Part shown: positions 8,044 through 16,981 of the stretch, in pieces
Layout of the letters: each line of letters begins with the position of its first letter
How positions within the stretch are numbered: the stretch's first letter is position 1
Assembly (NCBI GenBank): GCA_965213735.1
Contig: CBDCAB010000006.1
Coordinates: 496,001 to 560,000 of the forward strand
DNA: 64,000 bases
From: CALDTK01 sp965213735
Lineage (GTDB): Bacteria; Bacteroidota; Bacteroidia; Chitinophagales; Saprospiraceae
Direction of reading: 5' to 3'
Notes under the pieces: model-generated
The model's input: the letters and a program-made list of their open reading frames with translations, nothing else
Told to the model about the DNA's origin: nothing
Database searches by the model: none
Position numbers and translations under genes: made by a program

Positions 8044-8423
8044 ATCCGCCACACTATCTCGGCCTCCAGTACACCATGGAACTATGGGGCTGCAGATCTA
8101 CCACGATCGCCACCATAGCCTTAGTCGAACAGGGCATGCGGGAGGCAGCAGCCGCGATAGGCGCAACCGTGCTCTCGGGCCATTTCCACCAGTTCGAACC
8201 GCATGGAGTCTCCGGCGTGCTCGTAATCAGTGAAAGCCATTTTTCAGTACATACCTGGCCCGAACATGGCTATGCAGCCCTCGACTTGTTTACCTGCGGG
8301 GACGACCGCCTTCAGCCTCATCATGGCCTTCACGTGCTGCACAAGCTGTGGGAATACTCTAGGTCTGAAATAGCCTCTATAGACAGGGGCTGCCTCATCC
8401 CACTGCTGGCCAAGCCTAAATGA
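8040..8423 (+). CDS. speD: S-adenosylmethionine decarboxylase proenzyme
   Basis: Encodes 127 residues, the short prokaryotic class. The cleavage motif SESHFSVHTWPE is intact: self-cleavage between Glu65 and Ser66 turns the serine into the pyruvoyl cofactor. His71 and Cys86 are in place as the processing and catalytic residues. It makes decarboxylated AdoMet, the aminopropyl donor for the spermidine synthase encoded at 11023-12570. Its ATG overlaps the cca stop, so the two are cotranscribed. Confidence 0.93.
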   Translation: MNPPHYLGLQYTMELWGCRSTTIATIALVEQGMREAAAAIGATVLSGHFHQFEPHGVSGVLVISESHFSVHTWPEHGYAALDLFTCGDDRLQPHHGLHVLHKLWEYSRSEIASIDRGCLIPLLAKPK

Positions 8424-8432
8424 GGTAAAAAA

Positions 8433-8463
8433 ATCCGCTCGACACATTACGCGCCGAGCGGAT
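8433..8463 (-). terminator. Intrinsic terminator, minus-strand T run
   Basis: A 9-bp perfect stem, ATCCGCTCG against CGAGCGGAT, with a 13-nt loop. On the minus strand the stem is followed by seven Ts, so it can end transcripts from the Hsp20 side. It lies 10 bp after the speD stop and may also halt that transcript as a hairpin. The remaining bases up to 8674 show no gene. Confidence 0.7.
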
Positions 8464-8674
8464 GATTCTACCCGGATCGTGCATTAGAATTGCTACTGCG
8501 AGCCCTCAGCCCTTTGATTACGCGCACTTGCTCAAAAATCTGTCCTCACCGTAGTAGTGACTATGTCTGCGGAAAATTTCTTCCGCGAGCGCCCGTACTC
8601 TTTGGGCTTGAGAACTCTCGCTACGCATCCCAACGCACGATCCGGGTTCTAGCCAAGGCTATGCGTACGCTGAG

Positions 8675-9163
8675 TTAGCCGATTTCGATTGAGCGCTTCT
8701 TAGATTGCGCTTCTTCTTGAGGAACTTTAGGAAGTTGAATTTTCAGCACGCCATCTTCATAATTCGCGCTAATTTCCTCATCCTTAATATTGTCGGGCAA
8801 GGTAAACTGACGCTGGAAGTTGGAGTACGAAAACTCGCGGCGGTGGTAGCCGGATTCCTCGTCTTTATCCTCACTTTCCTGCTTTGATTCTGCCGAAATG
8901 GTGAGAATTTTATTTTCAATGTCGATGTTAAAGGAGTCTTTCGACATGCCGGGTGCGGCTACATCGACGCGAAAGCCATCTTCTGTCTCTGAAACATTGA
9001 CAGCTGGCAAGGAATGGCCACGGTTGTTGCCATCCTGATTGTTGGAGCGCATCATTCCGCCAAAAGGATTGACGCCGAAGAAGCGCTCGAGGCTTTGGTT
9101 GAAGAAATCGTCCATTGGATCGGACATGCCGCGGTTGTAGCGGCTGAGACTGCGGTTTGTCAT
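8675..9163 (-). CDS. Hsp20/alpha-crystallin family small heat shock protein
   Basis: Encodes 162 residues. A disordered Asn/Gly-rich N-terminal arm (DDFFNQSLERFFG) precedes an alpha-crystallin domain from about residue 50: LPAVNVSETEDGFRVDVAAPG, then the closing YEDGVLKIQLPK, where G-V-L is the family signature. A basic tail with KKRSIEI follows, an I-x-I-type motif that contacts neighbouring subunits. It is an ATP-independent holdase chaperone of the cytosol. It stands alone, convergent with speD. Confidence 0.93.
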   Translation of the reverse strand: MTNRSLSRYNRGMSDPMDDFFNQSLERFFGVNPFGGMMRSNNQDGNNRGHSLPAVNVSETEDGFRVDVAAPGMSKDSFNIDIENKILTISAESKQESEDKDEESGYHRREFSYSNFQRQFTLPDNIKDEEISANYEDGVLKIQLPKVPQEEAQSKKRSIEIG

Positions 9164-9254
9164 GATTGGTAAGGTTTGATTTACCTTAATAATGTTATAC
9201 TCGCTAGACTCTGTTCGAGCGCCACAGCAAAATTTTCAAAAAAATCTAACAGCT

Positions 9255-10427
9255 TTACCCGGCTGGTCTTGCTGCCGCCACAAACTCTGCATCTTCATCA
9301 ACGATCAACCCATCGCGGCGCCTATAGGCAAGCCCACATGGTTGGCCCGCCCAGTACACACCAGCCTGATAAATGTCGCCATCACTATCTGTAGGTAAGT
9401 CTACAAATGCTTGCCAGATTCGCGGTTGACCAGCATAGTCGCCTTTAACCTCAACTTCAGTATTTCCCTGCGCATCCACCACGCGAACATTTTCCCCCTC
9501 CCGACCGAAAAGTGGCTTGCTTACATGCCGCTGCGGCTTAGGTGATTTGCCAAAGCCCGCTGCAAGGAGTTCAGCAGCTTGAGGTAGCTGCCGGTACAAT
9601 TCAGCCAGCATCGCTTTGGATTGCATAAGAGCTGTGTAAGGCGGATTGACCACCGACACGAAATTGCCCTCGATCAGCGAAGTGAAATCAGCTAACAGCT
9701 CGGGTTCTTCAGCATCAATCCAGTCCCAGGGGAAGAGCTTGACGAGTATTCCAAAGCGGAACCACTCGTGCTCATTGAGCTGGCGAAACACACCTTCATC
9801 GGCTGAGAAAGTGATGGAGGGTAGAAAAGCAATTTCGGCGTGAAGATTCGCCCTATCTGCGGCGAGCTTCCAAACGAGCGCGTTGTCATTGTCTTCACCG
9901 CCTCCGAGCGTTGCGATCACGACATCCCGCTCGCCTTCCGGTCGGCTCGAGGCAAGCTGTGCGAGCTGGGTGCTGAGCTGGAGAATGATGTCGTTCCAAG
10001 CCTCCCGCTTGCCAAGCTGCTGATGTTGGACGAGCGCTGCTTCAGCAAGAACAGTTGCGGTATCAGCATTAAACTCGATGAGTTTGCCGGGCTGACCATC
10101 AATGATGCCTGCAACATCAAATCGCCCGAACAGGTGAGGATGGAGCTTGCGGTTTTGCCAACTGGCCACGCACAGGTCCCAAAGTTTTGGCGAAAGCCCG
10201 AATTCTTCCCGAAACTCTCCTGCAAGCACGCGCTCACAAGCTTGTTCAAAATAACTATGGCAGGTTTTGGCGAAAGCTGCATAGGCATCTAATTCAACAG
10301 GTTGCACTACCAGCGCCTCATCGACAAAATAACCCTCGTCGATATGCTCCGCAAACCACCGCAGGTTCAACTCCTTGAGGTGCTTTTTCTTGATACGGGC
10401 TACATCGACAAAACGATTATCCTCCAT
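9255..10427 (-). CDS. Glutathionylspermidine synthase-like ATP-grasp ligase
   Basis: About 390 residues from Met 10427; the frame extends 18 residues further, but those overlap the upstream gene and are low-complexity. The family features are LIEFNADTAT in the pre-ATP-grasp domain and HVSKPLFGREGENV as the ATP-binding lysine/glycine loop. Proteins of this group (YgiC/YjfC type) are ATP-dependent amide ligases; the true substrate is often unknown and there is no amidase half here. The start overlaps the upstream lipoprotein gene by 11 bp. Flanking speD and spermidine synthase genes suggest a polyamine-linked role. Two copies of the GTTTTGGCGAAAGC 14-mer lie in it. Confidence 0.85.
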   Translation of the reverse strand: MEDNRFVDVARIKKKHLKELNLRWFAEHIDEGYFVDEALVVQPVELDAYAAFAKTCHSYFEQACERVLAGEFREEFGLSPKLWDLCVASWQNRKLHPHLFGRFDVAGIIDGQPGKLIEFNADTATVLAEAALVQHQQLGKREAWNDIILQLSTQLAQLASSRPEGERDVVIATLGGGEDNDNALVWKLAADRANLHAEIAFLPSITFSADEGVFRQLNEHEWFRFGILVKLFPWDWIDAEEPELLADFTSLIEGNFVSVVNPPYTALMQSKAMLAELYRQLPQAAELLAAGFGKSPKPQRHVSKPLFGREGENVRVVDAQGNTEVEVKGDYAGQPRIWQAFVDLPTDSDGDIYQAGVYWAGQPCGLAYRRRDGLIVDEDAEFVAAARPAG

Positions 10428-10974
10428 AGCTGCGACCTGAGCGCCCACCGGTGCTGCCGCCATAACCTGAGCGCCCGCCACGAGGAGCGGCTACCGAGGT
10501 GCGTCGTCCAGTGCGGCTGAGTTGTGCACCAGTCGTATTCTGCACCCGATTGTAAGCCGTCTGACTCACATACGCATTCGGTCGCGGCGTGATGCCCTGG
10601 CGATAGGCGCCCATGCGGTTGCCAATAAGCCCATAAAGCAAGATGCTGCTAATCCCCGAGCGGCGGCGGTACCTGCTGTTGCTAGCCGAGTCTGTCGTAG
10701 TCGGAGTAGCGGTATTTTGTACTTCCGCAAGACTGAACGTGTCTACGCTGCCATCGATGCCGCGCGCAATGACGCGACTCGCATTGCTGTCGGGCACCAC
10801 GCGCTCATCGGCGATACGCCACTCGTTGGGGGCTACCTCCGTCACCTCCGTTTCTACTCCTTCCGTATACGCCACCACCGGCACGCGCTCTACGTTTGAG
10901 CCACAACTCGCCAAAAACAGTGCGAGACTCACTACCGCCACCTGGGGCAACCTGTTCCACCTACAATTAGTCAT
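10417..10974 (-). CDS. Lipoprotein of the YgiB/UPF0323 type
   Basis: Encodes 185 residues. VVSLALFLASC is a signal peptide with a lipobox, so the mature protein begins at a lipidated Cys. The C-terminal third is Gly/Ser/Arg-rich (GGRSGYGGS) and probably disordered. A lipoprotein of this kind next to a glutathionylspermidine-synthase-like gene is the same pairing as ygiB-ygiC; the family name rests mostly on that context. It overlaps its partner by 11 bp, and its start is 48 bp from the divergent spermidine synthase gene. Confidence 0.65.
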   Translation of the reverse strand: MTNCRWNRLPQVAVVSLALFLASCGSNVERVPVVAYTEGVETEVTEVAPNEWRIADERVVPDSNASRVIARGIDGSVDTFSLAEVQNTATPTTTDSASNSRYRRRSGISSILLYGLIGNRMGAYRQGITPRPNAYVSQTAYNRVQNTTGAQLSRTGRRTSVAAPRGGRSGYGGSTGGRSGRSYGG

Positions 10975-11022
10975 CTCAGTACATTTATCTGCCGTAAATA
11001 TAAGCGACTAATACCCACCTTT

Positions 11023-12570
11023 GTGCGCGTGAATGTCAATCGTAGCAATCGTGCTGTACTCGTCGCGTCCATTTTTGTGGTGGGGCTATGTAGTATCGTC
11101 TACGAGCTGCTCATCAGCACCACCAGCTCGTATTTTCTCGGCGACAGCATCAAGCAATTTAGCATCACCATCGGCGTCTACATGGCTGCCATGGGGCTCG
11201 GCAGCTTCCTCGTGCGCTACTTACAGGGCCATGCGCTGCAGCTGTTCGTGAAGGTAGAGGTCGTCCTTGGGCTCATCGGTGCGCTGAGTGTCCCGGTGCT
11301 TTACTGGTGGTTTGCACGCTTTGGCTACGACTGGTTTCAGCTCGTAATGCTCGGCTTCGTCATCGCCATCGGCACCCTCACTGGGCTCGAAATTCCCCTA
11401 CTCACGCGCCTGCTGCAGCCTTACTTTCGGGGTGAGGAGGCGCTGAGCAATGTTCTCACGCTCGACTATATCGGCGCCCTTGCAGCCACCTTGCTTTTCC
11501 CGTTTATTCTGCTGCCTTTTGTGGGTGTATTTCAGTCGAGTATCGTCTTCGGCATCGTCAACGTGGTCGTTGCATGTTATGCCGCATGGCACTTTCGTCA
11601 AAACCCAAGGCGGCGCACCTCCATAGCATTTGCCGGCCTAAGTCTGCTGTGTTTACTCGGTTTGCTTAGCCTTTCGGCAAAACTGCTGGAGGATTGGCGC
11701 GGCGACTTGTTTCGCGATCGTATCGTTTACACCGAAACCAGCCCTTATCAAACCCTTACGGTGACGCAGGCTAATGCGGATACGCGTCTCTACATCGACC
11801 GCGTCATTCAGTGGAGCAGCATCGATGAGTACCGCTATCATGAAAGTCTGGTGCACCCAGCAATGTTAAGTGTGCTTTCGCCAAAACACGTGCTCGTGCT
11901 CGGTGGTGGTGAGGGCCTTGCGGTGCGCGAAATTCTCAAACACGAGAGTGTCGATAGCATCACCGTTGTCGATATTGATCCTGCGATTTTTCGACTTGCC
12001 CGCACTCAGCGCCAGCTCCTCTCGCTCAATGGTCGAGCCCTATTCGATCCTCGTGTGCGTACGGTAGCTGAAGATGCATTTGTATTTCTACGCTCGGCGA
12101 AGCAGCAATACGATGTCATCATTGCAGACTTGCCCGACCCGACCACAGATGCTGTCGCGAGGCTCTACTCGCTGGAGTTTTTTCGACTTTGCCGCCAGCA
12201 CCTGCGCCAGGGAGGAGCCTTCGCCACGCAAGCTACAGGGCCTTATCACACCAGCCGGGCTTTTTGGAGTATTGGGGCCACGGTTGCCGAGGCTTGGGAT
12301 GATGACTCAGCCGCGGCGGAACTAATCAGCTACCACAGCTACGTACCCTCTTTTGGAGATTGGGGATTTTGGCTAGTGCCAGGAGGAGCGTCTCGAGCGC
12401 CAGATTTTGCAGTGCGCTACTACTCGCAGGAGCAATTCATGCGCGACCAGCAATTCCCGCAGGATATGCAGCGCGAGGAGGTAGAGGTCAATACGCTCGA
12501 CCGACCGCGCTTGCTGGATTATTACCTGGAGGACTGGAGAAGGTGGAGCGGGGAGAAGGTGGTGTGGTAG
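11023..12570 (+). CDS. speE: Membrane-anchored spermidine synthase
   Basis: Encodes 515 residues. The first 220 or so form about seven hydrophobic segments (AVLVASIFVVGLCSIVYELL, then several FVIAIG/LLFPFILLPF-type helices). The rest is an aminopropyltransferase domain with VLVLGGGEGLAVREIL binding decarboxylated AdoMet, VDIDPAI, and IIADLPDPT, the family's catalytic Asp region, then LYSLEFFRL. It transfers the aminopropyl group made by SpeD onto putrescine or a similar amine. Long versions with an N-terminal membrane domain are known in many bacteria. The GTG or ATG just upstream of MRVNVN is the likely start. It is divergent from the lipoprotein gene. Confidence 0.88.
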   Translation: MRVNVNRSNRAVLVASIFVVGLCSIVYELLISTTSSYFLGDSIKQFSITIGVYMAAMGLGSFLVRYLQGHALQLFVKVEVVLGLIGALSVPVLYWWFARFGYDWFQLVMLGFVIAIGTLTGLEIPLLTRLLQPYFRGEEALSNVLTLDYIGALAATLLFPFILLPFVGVFQSSIVFGIVNVVVACYAAWHFRQNPRRRTSIAFAGLSLLCLLGLLSLSAKLLEDWRGDLFRDRIVYTETSPYQTLTVTQANADTRLYIDRVIQWSSIDEYRYHESLVHPAMLSVLSPKHVLVLGGGEGLAVREILKHESVDSITVVDIDPAIFRLARTQRQLLSLNGRALFDPRVRTVAEDAFVFLRSAKQQYDVIIADLPDPTTDAVARLYSLEFFRLCRQHLRQGGAFATQATGPYHTSRAFWSIGATVAEAWDDDSAAAELISYHSYVPSFGDWGFWLVPGGASRAPDFAVRYYSQEQFMRDQQFPQDMQREEVEVNTLDRPRLLDYYLEDWRRWSGEKVVW

Positions 12571-12579
12571 CGAGTGATA

Positions 12580-13749
12580 CTACGTTTCATCCACCGCAAA
12601 GAGCACATTCCGCACTACCGACCGTGAATCAGCCGAGCCACCGAGCGAACCGGATAGTACCCCCACCGCAGCCAAAAAAGCGATGAGCCGCATGTGGGCA
12701 CCAAAGGTCGAACCATCCTGATCACTCGTCCAGGTACTCATGAGTGGGTCGGGAAATACAAAAACAACAACTCCATACATAATTGCGCCGAACAGCACAA
12801 ACAGACACAGCAGCGTGAGCACTAACGCGAGGTAGGTCGCAGCGGCTGTCACTACAGCACTTTCTGATGTGCTGCCGTGGCGTGCATTGACGAGTCGAAA
12901 CGAAAACGCGCGATACAACACGCAGGTGGCTGACACAAAACACGCAATCACAAAGATGACCAGCTGCGACTCCGAAACGGATGCAGCAAAATCCCAGGTC
13001 TCCCCGCCAAATACGAGCAGAATAATTACCGACAGCGCCGTAGCGATCATCGTGGGGAGCTTGGTAGCGATGCGAATTGGATTTGCTCTGATCGCTGCCC
13101 GAACAATGCGCGGCAGGTTGTTGAAGACTTGACGCGTGGCAAAGGCAAATGCGTTAGCGTCATCAGCAAAACGATCGTTCGCTTCGCGTGGAAGTGCAGT
13201 CGCCATTTGCTTGTACTGCGTTTCGGTGAAGGTGTGCATGGCATCCAAATCTTCCGGGACAGTCACTTTAGCCATGTAGTTGCTGTCGTCCTCCACGTAG
13301 CTCAAGTTGAGCAATCTGCCAAAGCACTGGATCATGAGTGTGCTAAGTCGAGCGGATATGAGAGCTTCATCGCGCACATCATCAGAACCTAAATCTGCCA
13401 GTCTCCGCGTAGATATAATCGCCACATTCGTAAGCTGGGAGGGCAGCGCGAGTAGGTAGGAAAGTGAAGCAGCACTAATTTCTACCTCAGTCACGATGAG
13501 CAGGAAAGCCAGGCGCCGCTCGGTTTTTTCATCTATTCCCAGCTGTACAAAGTCCAGCGCCTTGTACCCATCGCGATCGGGAGAAAGATTAGCACCTGCG
13601 AATTCTATGGACTGGATGCGTAGCCTCGACTCCCGCTGCATCACCTCTGTAAAGCGCTTGGTAGCTTGTTGCGTCAGCTTACTCAGCGAGCGGGCATCGC
13701 GGCCTGCCACATCGAGCTTCATGATACCAACGGAGATGTTAGAACTCAT
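12580..13749 (-). CDS. Membrane protein with N-terminal soluble domain, unknown function
   Basis: Encodes 389 residues. Roughly the first 240 are soluble and mixed alpha/beta, and contain no motif I recognise. Four hydrophobic segments follow (ATALSVIILLVFGG; LVIFVIACFVSATCVLY; YLALVLTLLCLFVLFGAIMY; LIAFLAAVGVLSGSLGG). It starts directly after the stop of the histidine kinase gene, so the pair is one operon, and the protein may be a partner or output of that signalling system. No signal peptide. Confidence 0.6.
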   Translation of the reverse strand: MSSNISVGIMKLDVAGRDARSLSKLTQQATKRFTEVMQRESRLRIQSIEFAGANLSPDRDGYKALDFVQLGIDEKTERRLAFLLIVTEVEISAASLSYLLALPSQLTNVAIISTRRLADLGSDDVRDEALISARLSTLMIQCFGRLLNLSYVEDDSNYMAKVTVPEDLDAMHTFTETQYKQMATALPREANDRFADDANAFAFATRQVFNNLPRIVRAAIRANPIRIATKLPTMIATALSVIILLVFGGETWDFAASVSESQLVIFVIACFVSATCVLYRAFSFRLVNARHGSTSESAVVTAAATYLALVLTLLCLFVLFGAIMYGVVVFVFPDPLMSTWTSDQDGSTFGAHMRLIAFLAAVGVLSGSLGGSADSRSVVRNVLFAVDET

Positions 13750-14967
13750 TTAGCCCATAGGTAAGGCAACTTCGAAGGTTGCGCCTTCACCAATTTTCCC
13801 AGTGGCAGACACTTGTCCTTGGTGGCGAGCGACGATACGAGCAACTTGTGCTAAGCCTATTCCGGTACCATCTATGTGTGCGGTATTTGCGCCACGTTCG
13901 AAAGCCTTGAACATCTTCTGTGAAAAACTCTGCTCGAAGCCTGCACCATTATCTTGCACACTGATGATGTGGTATACTTCCTCTTTGCGAGCAGTTACTT
14001 TCACAACAGCTTCTTCAGTTGCTGAGGTATACTTCACCGCGTTGCTGAGCAAATTCTGGAACAAGAGCCTCATCTGCTGAGGATCCGCTTGTACTACAGG
14101 CAATTCGGCTATCGACCAGCTGACGTGTTGGGCTCCACCTCCTCCAATTAGTTCGGCTTTAACTTCTGCGATAGTTTCTTGAAGATCAACATCTGTCATT
14201 TCTATAGAACTCGTACCGGTTTTAGCATATTCTAGAAGATCTTTAATCATTGCATCAGCTCTGTGGGAAGATTCGATGATGGTGTCAATAAATGATATAC
14301 CTTCCTCGTCTAGTACATTTCCATATTCTTCTTTAATGATAATTGAAAAGTTCTCGATGTGTCGTAAAGGAGCAGCTAAGTCATGCGCCACTACATAAGA
14401 GAACTGCTGGAGCTGCGTGTTGGCGGCTTGTAAGGACTGTTCAGCCATGCGACGGTCGTGCACATCACTGAGGGCCCCCGTGAGACGATGAACGCCATCC
14501 CCCCCGGCATTGCGCGTAATTACACCTGCCGAACGAACCCACCGGTAACCTTTCCCCGGGAAGCGTATGCGAAATTCGGAAAGATACTTACCACCTTTGT
14601 GCAGTACAGCAGCAATATCAGAGTTAACTCCAGCTATATCTTCTGGATGAATAATGCTGAAGATCCATTCCATGGAATTTTCAATATCCTGCTTCTGATA
14701 TCCCATAAAGAGGCGTAGTTCTTCAGAAATATTAATATAGTCCTGCGACATATCGGGCCAGTCCCAGATGCCAACTGTATGGCCTTGCAAGGCGAGCTCT
14801 AACTTCTCCTTACTTCTTGCCAGTTTCGCTTGCAGCGCTTTGCGTTCGCGAGCAACTTCATCTATAGTAGTATCAGCACCGAGCTTGCCCGCTCCGCCAC
14901 CATCGTGGCTGGCAAGCCGTTGGCGAGATGCCGCTTTCTCGCTTCTAGAAAAGCCTTCATTACTCAT
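13750..14967 (-). CDS. PAS-domain sensor histidine kinase
   Basis: Encodes 405 residues with no membrane segment, so probably a cytosolic sensor. A coiled coil at about residues 35-60 leads to a PAS domain (HTVGIWDWPD through YRWVRSAGV, about 60-170). The dimerisation/phosphoacceptor helix is VVAHDLAAPLRHIENF, with His in the H-box. The ATPase has the N-box LLFQNLLSNAVKYT, the G1 box QDNGAGF, and GTGIGLAQV. No response regulator gene is adjacent; the membrane protein gene abuts downstream. Confidence 0.92.
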   Translation of the reverse strand: MSNEGFSRSEKAASRQRLASHDGGGAGKLGADTTIDEVARERKALQAKLARSKEKLELALQGHTVGIWDWPDMSQDYINISEELRLFMGYQKQDIENSMEWIFSIIHPEDIAGVNSDIAAVLHKGGKYLSEFRIRFPGKGYRWVRSAGVITRNAGGDGVHRLTGALSDVHDRRMAEQSLQAANTQLQQFSYVVAHDLAAPLRHIENFSIIIKEEYGNVLDEEGISFIDTIIESSHRADAMIKDLLEYAKTGTSSIEMTDVDLQETIAEVKAELIGGGGAQHVSWSIAELPVVQADPQQMRLLFQNLLSNAVKYTSATEEAVVKVTARKEEVYHIISVQDNGAGFEQSFSQKMFKAFERGANTAHIDGTGIGLAQVARIVARHQGQVSATGKIGEGATFEVALPMG

Positions 14968-15030
14968 CTATAAAAAAATAACCTCACGATGGGTTGGCGT
15001 GCAGGAGTAAATATACACTACTGCGCCAAA

Positions 15031-15134
15031 ACCGGCGCCAACCACTTCCGCATCACCTCCAACTCCATCCCCTTCCGCTCAGCATAATCCACGAGCTGAT
15101 CCTCATCAACGTGGCCGATAAGTCCAAAGTACTT
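15031..15134. repeat. 104-bp direct repeat, copy A (metH 3'-end remnant)
   Basis: Every base matches 17932-18035, the 3' end of metH. Read on the minus strand it encodes the last about 35 residues of methionine synthase, from KYFGLIG to WLAPV. It continues to its own stop at 15018-15020, giving the ending VLAQ instead of VMS. Just beyond the repeat the translation still resembles MetH (SHPNSKYF versus AHPEAKYF), so this is a genuine but truncated and diverged metH end. Confidence 0.9.
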
Positions 15135-15173
15135 GCTGTTAGGGTGTGAGACAAAATTTACCTACCTTGCTGT

Positions 15174-15857
15174 ATGCAACTTACTCAATCGGCTTTTAAT
15201 TTTCTCGGTCTCTGCACTGTCATCACCTACAGCCACACTAGCCTACTAAGCCAAGCCACATTCATGACAATCGGTGATCCCCAAGCACTTACAATACCAC
15301 CTCCCTCAGAATCTGATTGCGGTCCTTCTCGAATCATTAGTTTTGAAATCGGTGATGGTCTTGCACTGTCAGACCAGTACACCGTGACTAACTCTGCGAC
15401 CGAAATAGATGCTGAATACATTCCTGAGTATGTTGACTTGCACCCCGATGGGGGCTATACAATGTTTGGGCAGCTCCTTCAACGTCCCGCACGGCTGACG
15501 TTTATAGCAAACGAAGGATTCTCCGGCCAGTTTTGGGTGGGTGATAGCAGTCTGGTCCTTATACCTTTAAATGTCGTTGAGAGTATAGCGAGTGTTTGCC
15601 CAGCGATAGAAAAATCTGATTCTGATGACGACCCTGAACCAGTTGTCGACGTAGTTATACCACCTCCTAACTCCAGCAGTACATATACTGAGTTTAACGA
15701 CTGTCCAGCAACAGTCCGGGTATTATGTTTAGAAATCAGAGGGCGGAGGATGTCTTTCCAATTACCAATAGCTCGGGATCGTGGCCATCCTTCAATTTCG
15801 CTGTCTCGGATGCAATGTCTGAAACTAACCAAATCCTCGCTAACTCACGCCTGTTGA
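15174..15857 (+). pseudogene. N-terminal part of a frameshifted secreted metalloprotease
   Basis: Encodes up to 227 residues. A hydrophobic start (FNFLGLCTVI) serves as a signal peptide. The Thr/Pro-rich middle and acidic linker (SDSDDDPEPVVDVVIPPP) look like a pro-region or spacer. At about 15725 the sensible reading passes to the frame of the next entry: CPATVRVL here continues as FRNQRAEDVFP there. The residues after that point in this frame are out-of-frame translation. A single-base change, a sequencing error or programmed frameshifting are all possible; no obvious slippery heptamer was found. Confidence 0.6.
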
Positions 15858-16972
15858 ATAAGCGAGTGGAACTTGTGTTACATGATGATACCGTTACTTT
15901 GGATGAGAGTCCAACAAATATAAATCAAACCTTCGATAATCTTGAAATGTCTGCAACAATTCAAGCCCTTCGTGAGCAGTATGATGCTGATGCAGTGCTT
16001 TTTTATCTAGCGGATACCCCAAACCAAGGGCAAGGGGGTGTAGCTACAATGCAAGCTGATTATGCGAGTGCATTTGGACTAGTCAATCTAGAATCCGACC
16101 TAAGTGAAGACAAGACACTTCGGACGACAGCTCATGAACTTGGACATATATTCGGGGCAGATCATGAACTGTCTCATGAGTTAGAGCATCCTATCTCTGG
16201 GCAGCTGTACGGGAGGTACACGAATGTAACCCCTGTTCTTACCGATAACCAGACTGGTATTTTGCATTATAGTAACCCCAAAGTTAATTATCGAATTCCC
16301 CCATTGGCCTTACCGACTGGAACTGAAGTAAAAGACAATTCGCTAATTATTAGCAATCACATGTGTGAGGTGGCTGACTTTGAACTAGAGGGACCCTATT
16401 CTGCACAAATTTATTCACTTGATGCATTGCCTCAAGATCAGTGCTACACTGACATCAACTTGAAAGTCGCCGTCAAATCTGGTAATACTGGAGGAGCAAA
16501 CCAAGGACCGTATACGTATAATTGGAGCTACCGAACTCATCCAGGATCTCCTCCCGTGCATTTCTCCTCTATTCCTGAACCGACGTTCTATAGACCTATA
16601 CCGGCTCACAACACGTACATTGTCGAAGTTGCTGTGCAGGATATTAACACAGACGCCATTGCAACCGACGTGTTTCTGGTGCGTTTTATTCCTTGTTCTA
16701 TATCTTATCGGTCCACACATTCCCAAACAGACTTGATCGCGCTAGATGAAGCAGACTTAAATGAAGAATATATTGGAGTTGAGGCCAAAGGTCGCTCGGA
16801 GGGGATTTTTAAGTTAATTGATTTGACCGGGCGGCAGTTAGCAACATCCAAATCTATTTTAGCCATACGACGCACACTTAGCAGTCTCAATCCAGGTAAC
16901 TATCTTTTGCTCCGACAATGTGGTGCCTCGTCGCCGTGTAAAGAAGAAAAATATCTTGTCACACACAAATAG
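15725..16972 (+). CDS. Zinc metalloprotease with type IX sorting-like tail (C-terminal part)
   Basis: Encodes 415 residues and overlaps the preceding frame. HELGHIFGADH at about residue 140 is the HExxHxxGxxH zinc-binding motif of metzincins (reprolysin type). The region before it (VELVLHDD, ALREQYDADAVLFYLAD) resembles the catalytic fold. The last about 80 residues (GIFKLIDLTGRQL through LNPGNYLLL) resemble a type IX secretion (Por) sorting domain, so it is probably exported as an exoprotease. Without the upstream frame it has no signal peptide, so the gene is probably a frameshifted single ORF of about 600 codons. Confidence 0.7.
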   Translation: MFRNQRAEDVFPITNSSGSWPSFNFAVSDAMSETNQILANSRLLNKRVELVLHDDTVTLDESPTNINQTFDNLEMSATIQALREQYDADAVLFYLADTPNQGQGGVATMQADYASAFGLVNLESDLSEDKTLRTTAHELGHIFGADHELSHELEHPISGQLYGRYTNVTPVLTDNQTGILHYSNPKVNYRIPPLALPTGTEVKDNSLIISNHMCEVADFELEGPYSAQIYSLDALPQDQCYTDINLKVAVKSGNTGGANQGPYTYNWSYRTHPGSPPVHFSSIPEPTFYRPIPAHNTYIVEVAVQDINTDAIATDVFLVRFIPCSISYRSTHSQTDLIALDEADLNEEYIGVEAKGRSEGIFKLIDLTGRQLATSKSILAIRRTLSSLNPGNYLLLRQCGASSPCKEEKYLVTHK

Positions 16973-16981
16973 TCTATCGTC

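Noticed and set aside
9176..9398. Short plus-strand frames between Hsp20 and the ligase gene
   Set aside because: They overlap the 3' end of the ligase gene on the other strand and have no ribosome-binding or domain evidence.
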